From Candidatus Omnitrophota bacterium (GTDB lineage Bacteria > Omnitrophota > Gorgyraeia > Gygaellales > Profunditerraquicolaceae), in contig JAGVOR010000165.1 in assembly GCA_020052635.1 (NCBI GenBank), forward strand, positions 1 to 8,659: 8,659 nucleotides of DNA. The letters are read 5' to 3'. The notes under the pieces are model-generated. The model saw nothing but the letters and a program-made list of their open reading frames with translations, ran no database searches and was not told where the DNA came from. Made by a program: the position numbers and the translations under genes. Below, piece by piece: positions 5,104 to 8,659 of the stretch (the stretch's first letter is position 1; the number at the start of each line of letters is the position of its first letter).

Positions 5104-6282
5104 TTATTTATCCGTTAATGCTGCAATCCCGGGTAAAGTTTTACCCTCTAAAAACTCCAGGCTTGCCCCTCCTCCGGTTGAAATATGCGACATCTTACCC
5201 TCTAACTTGAATTTTGCGATGGCCGCCGCTGTATCTCCGCCGCCGATAATTGAGACAGCCTCAAGCGTAGCGATAAATTTAGCTACCTCAAGCGTACCCT
5301 TACTAAAAGCATCCATCTCAAAAATTCCCAGTGGCCCGTTCCAAACAATGGTCTTGGCGGATTTTAATTTATCCTGATACAACTTAACCGTTTTAGGCCC
5401 GATATCTACGGCAATCTTGCCCGCCGGTATCTGCTCAACGATTTCGCTCTTAGCGTCAGGATCAACCTTGTCGACGACTAAATGGTCAACCGGCAGTAAG
5501 ATCTCTTTGTTTAACGATCTGGCCTGCTTTAGGATAGATTTAGCTAAATCCAGTTTATCTTTTTCCAGCTTTGAGTTTCCGATCTCCTGGCCGCCAGCCT
5601 TAAGAAAAGTATAAGCCATGCCTCCGCCGATGATCACCGCATCACATTTAGGCAGCAGGTTCTCGATCATCCCGATTTTATCGGAAACTTTGGCCCCGCC
5701 TAAAATAACCATAAAAGGCTTATCCGGATTGCTAACCGCGCCTCCGATATACTGAATTTCTTTTTCCAGTAAAAATCCGGCGGCAGATTTTAAGAAATGC
5801 GTAACCCCTTCGGTAGAGGCATGCGCCCGATGGGCGGTACCGAAAGCGTCATTCACAAAAATATCAGCCAGACTGGCTAGCTTTTTAGCAAAACCAGCGT
5901 CATTGGCTTCTTCTTCAGCATGATAGCGCAGGTTCTCTAAAAGAATCACTTTTCCCTTAGCCTGATCGATCTCCTGCTTGATATCATCGCCGATACAATC
6001 ATTTAAACAGAGCACCTCCTCACCCAAAAGCTCTTTTAAACGCGCCCCTACCGGCTTGAGGCTGTATTTAGCCACAACCTTGCCGTCCGGCCTGCCTAAA
6101 TGACTGATTAACACTAACTTTTTAGCCCCTTGCTCTAAAATATATTTCAGAGTCGGCAGTGTCGAGCGAATCCGCGTATCGTCGGTAATTTTAAGTTCCG
6201 CATCCTGCGGCACATTAAAATCCGCCCGCACTAATACTGTTTTATTTTTTAAATCCAGGTCTTTTAAAGTTAACTTTGCCAT
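5104..6282 (-). CDS. pgk: Phosphoglycerate kinase
   Basis: PGK transfers phosphate between 1,3-bisphosphoglycerate and ADP, the first ATP-forming step of glycolysis, and is reversible in gluconeogenesis. The 392-residue protein has the normal two-domain layout. RADFNVP (19-25), TRIRSTLPT (36-44) and SHLGRP (60-65) form the N-domain 3-phosphoglycerate site. LGGAKVSDKI (194-203), WNGPLGIFE (314-322), GGGDTAAA (347-354) and STGGGASLE (368-376) form the C-domain nucleotide site. The start at ATG 6282 is fixed by AAGGGG at 6288-6293, 5 nt upstream, and by the family N-terminus. An in-frame extension to 6363 would overlap gap and is rejected. It lies 20 bp after gap, so the two are surely co-transcribed. 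The following intergenic region contains strong RNA structure that could set gap-pgk levels apart from tpiA-secG. Confidence 0.97.
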   Translation of the reverse strand: MAKLTLKDLDLKNKTVLVRADFNVPQDAELKITDDTRIRSTLPTLKYILEQGAKKLVLISHLGRPDGKVVAKYSLKPVGARLKELLGEEVLCLNDCIGDDIKQEIDQAKGKVILLENLRYHAEEEANDAGFAKKLASLADIFVNDAFGTAHRAHASTEGVTHFLKSAAGFLLEKEIQYIGGAVSNPDKPFMVILGGAKVSDKIGMIENLLPKCDAVIIGGGMAYTFLKAGGQEIGNSKLEKDKLDLAKSILKQARSLNKEILLPVDHLVVDKVDPDAKSEIVEQIPAGKIAVDIGPKTVKLYQDKLKSAKTIVWNGPLGIFEMDAFSKGTLEVAKFIATLEAVSIIGGGDTAAAIAKFKLEGKMSHISTGGGASLEFLEGKTLPGIAALTDK

Positions 6283-6287
6283 TTTAT

Positions 6288-6293
6288 CCCCTT
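6288..6293 (-). promoter_or_regulatory. Ribosome binding site fixing the pgk start
   Basis: AAGGGG on the minus strand lies 5 nt before ATG 6282 in the 20-bp gap after gap. It supports 6282 over the in-frame upstream ATG at 6363, which lies inside gap. Confidence 0.7.
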
Positions 6294-6302
6294 CTTTCGA
6301 AC

Positions 6303-7436
<1,134 letters not shown>

Positions 7437-8438
7437 TTAGTCTTTTACGGCTTTTAAATACTGCGCGGCTAATTCTGGCGAGGTCGGATCCAAATAAAAA
7501 CCAGTTCCCCACTCAAAACCTGCCACCTGTGTAAGCTTGGGCATAATTTCCAGGTGCCAATGGTAATACTCCACGCCCGCATCTCCGTTTATAGGCGCAG
7601 AATGAATTATATAGTTATATGATAAATTTACAAATACTTTTTTTAATTTCGACAGGGTATCCTTAAGGATCAATGCCAGGGCGGAAATCTCCTCAGCCGA
7701 GATGTGGCAAAAATAACCGCTATGCTGCTTGGGAAAAATCATAATTTCAAAAGGAAACCGGGAAACAAACGGGCAAAATGAAATAAAATATTTGTTTTCT
7801 AAAATTATCCTCTCCTTATCCTGAACCTCCTGGCGGATAATGTCGCAAAATATGCAGCGCTCCCGGTAATTATAATAATCCTGTGCTCCGCGAATCTCCT
7901 CCAGTGCATTTTTAGGGACCATCGGCAGCGCTACCAGCTGCGTATGCGGATGCTCCAGCGATGCCCCGGCTGCCGAGCCGTAATTACGAAAAACCATGAT
8001 ATATTTAAAACGGCTGTCTTTTTTTAAATCCGCCGCGCGCACACAGCACATCTTAAGATAGCTTTCGATCTCAGCGGGTAAAAGCTCGGGAATATCTTTA
8101 TTATGGTAAGGGCTTTCAATTAATACCTCATGCGCTCCCACCCCGTTAGACATATCGTAAATGCCTAAACCCCGGCGGTCAAGTTCCCCTTCAATCTGTA
8201 AAGCGGGAAATTTATTAGCTACCACGCGCACCTGCCACCCGGGCGCATTAAAATTAGTGCCCGGGTCGCGAAAACAGCTTATCTCCGGCGGCGTCATAAA
8301 TTCGTTGCCGTAACAAAACGGGCATAACCCGCCGCTGGGGATATACTGTTCGTAGGCAAAATCCTGCGGCTTCTTGGGATGCTCGATTTCGACGATTACC
8401 CAGCGGCCGACCACGGGATCCCTTCTTAATTCACCCAT
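7437..8438 (-). CDS. galT: Galactose-1-phosphate uridylyltransferase-type nucleotidylyltransferase (HIT superfamily)
   Basis: GalT moves UMP from UDP-glucose to galactose-1-phosphate in the Leloir pathway. The 333-residue protein carries the zinc motif CPFC (39-42) and ESPYHNKDIPEL (108-119), with His112 at the further zinc-ligand position. It has the active-site loop ASLEHPHTQLVALP, with H163-P-H165 and His165 as the expected nucleophile. A second cysteine pair CIFC (195-198) and the C-terminal YYHWHLEIMPKL (291-302) follow. [11 protein letters not shown] near the end matches the family. The ATG at 8438 overlaps the stop of the upstream paralogue by one base (TAATG), with GAGG 10 nt upstream. 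An in-frame start at 8513 would lie within that paralogue and is rejected. Short GalT relatives include ADP-glucose phosphorylases, so the nucleotide substrate is not certain; glgC in the same window makes that alternative worth keeping. Confidence 0.88.
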   Translation of the reverse strand: MGELRRDPVVGRWVIVEIEHPKKPQDFAYEQYIPSGGLCPFCYGNEFMTPPEISCFRDPGTNFNAPGWQVRVVANKFPALQIEGELDRRGLGIYDMSNGVGAHEVLIESPYHNKDIPELLPAEIESYLKMCCVRAADLKKDSRFKYIMVFRNYGSAAGASLEHPHTQLVALPMVPKNALEEIRGAQDYYNYRERCIFCDIIRQEVQDKERIILENKYFISFCPFVSRFPFEIMIFPKQHSGYFCHISAEEISALALILKDTLSKLKKVFVNLSYNYIIHSAPINGDAGVEYYHWHLEIMPKLTQVAGFEWGTGFYLDPTSPELAAQYLKAVKD

Positions 8439-8659
8439 TAAATTTTTACCTCTCTTAAAAATTTTGCCGTATCTTCCGGAGGAAGCGGACAGATATAAAA
8501 ACCCGTCCCCCATTCAAAACCGGCGACTTTAGTTAAACGGGGCATGATTTCAATATGCCAGTGATAATCCTGATCGATCGTTTTCCAATAACCTATCTTC
8601 TGCCGGCGAAAAGGCGCAGTATGGATAACGTAATTATAATCAGGATCATTCAATCCTAT
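8438..8659 (-). CDS. Second GalT-type protein, C-terminal end only (cut by right window edge)
   Basis: The last 73 codons and stop of a gene entering from the right edge are present. The visible part contains [10 protein letters not shown], then [20 protein letters not shown] and [18 protein letters not shown]. It matches, almost position by position, the final 65 or so residues of the GalT protein that follows. It is therefore a tandem paralogue, not a broken piece of the same gene: the next protein starts at once with its own complete N-terminus. Differences are spread evenly through the two tails, so the duplication is not recent. The active-site HPH loop and zinc cysteines are outside the window, so activity and substrate cannot be judged. 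The one-base overlap implies coupled translation of the pair. Confidence 0.88.
   Translation of the reverse strand: MGLNDPDYNYVIHTAPFRRQKIGYWKTIDQDYHWHIEIMPRLTKVAGFEWGTGFYICPLPPEDTAKFLREVKI

Noticed and set aside
8439..8513. Longer GalT starting at 8513
   Set aside because: The extension lies in another frame of the upstream paralogue's conserved tail; the protein from ATG 8438 already has the full GalT N-terminus.

Overview
All recognisable genes in this 8.66-kb window lie on the minus strand, so transcription runs from high to low coordinates. It is a compact bacterial chromosomal stretch: the longest gene-free gap is 148 bp, and several neighbouring genes overlap or nearly touch. The gene content is core metabolism. 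No phage, plasmid, CRISPR, tRNA or rRNA signal is visible. Protein style and gene order suggest an uncultured, anaerobic-type Gram-negative lineage; I tentatively lean towards Omnitrophota-like bacteria. That is an impression from protein character, not something the window proves.

Region 1 (8659 to 3793) is a sugar and glycolysis cluster. It holds the tail of one GalT-type nucleotidylyltransferase, a complete second GalT paralogue, glyceraldehyde-3-phosphate dehydrogenase (gap), phosphoglycerate kinase (pgk), triosephosphate isomerase (tpiA) and the translocase subunit secG. A clean rho-independent terminator closes it at 3743-3773. The pgk-tpiA gap is the most unusual stretch of the window. 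It carries a perfect 13-bp hairpin without a U-tract, and next to it an approximately 87-bp element. That element has a long terminal inverted repeat closing two inner hairpins, and it ends 7 nt before the tpiA start codon.

Region 2 (3736 to 2591) is a single MFS-type membrane transporter with BT1/folate-biopterin-transporter-like motifs. Its start codon sits immediately after the secG terminator.

Region 3 (2577 to 268) is a three-gene unit: marC-family membrane protein, glgC (ADP-glucose synthesis, glycogen pathway) and a small GNAT acetyltransferase with a C-terminal cysteine cluster. A near-consensus sigma-70-type promoter is placed so that the predicted transcript starts on the marC start codon, which implies a leaderless mRNA.

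Region 4 (273 to 1) has an extended -10 promoter buried in a perfect 10-bp inverted repeat. It drives the N-terminal part of an acyl-CoA dehydrogenase that runs off the left edge.

Functionally, the GalT proteins would feed hexose-1-phosphates, glgC would divert glucose-1-phosphate to glycogen, and gap, pgk and tpiA form the triose part of glycolysis/gluconeogenesis. The acyl-CoA dehydrogenase belongs to separately controlled acyl-CoA metabolism.
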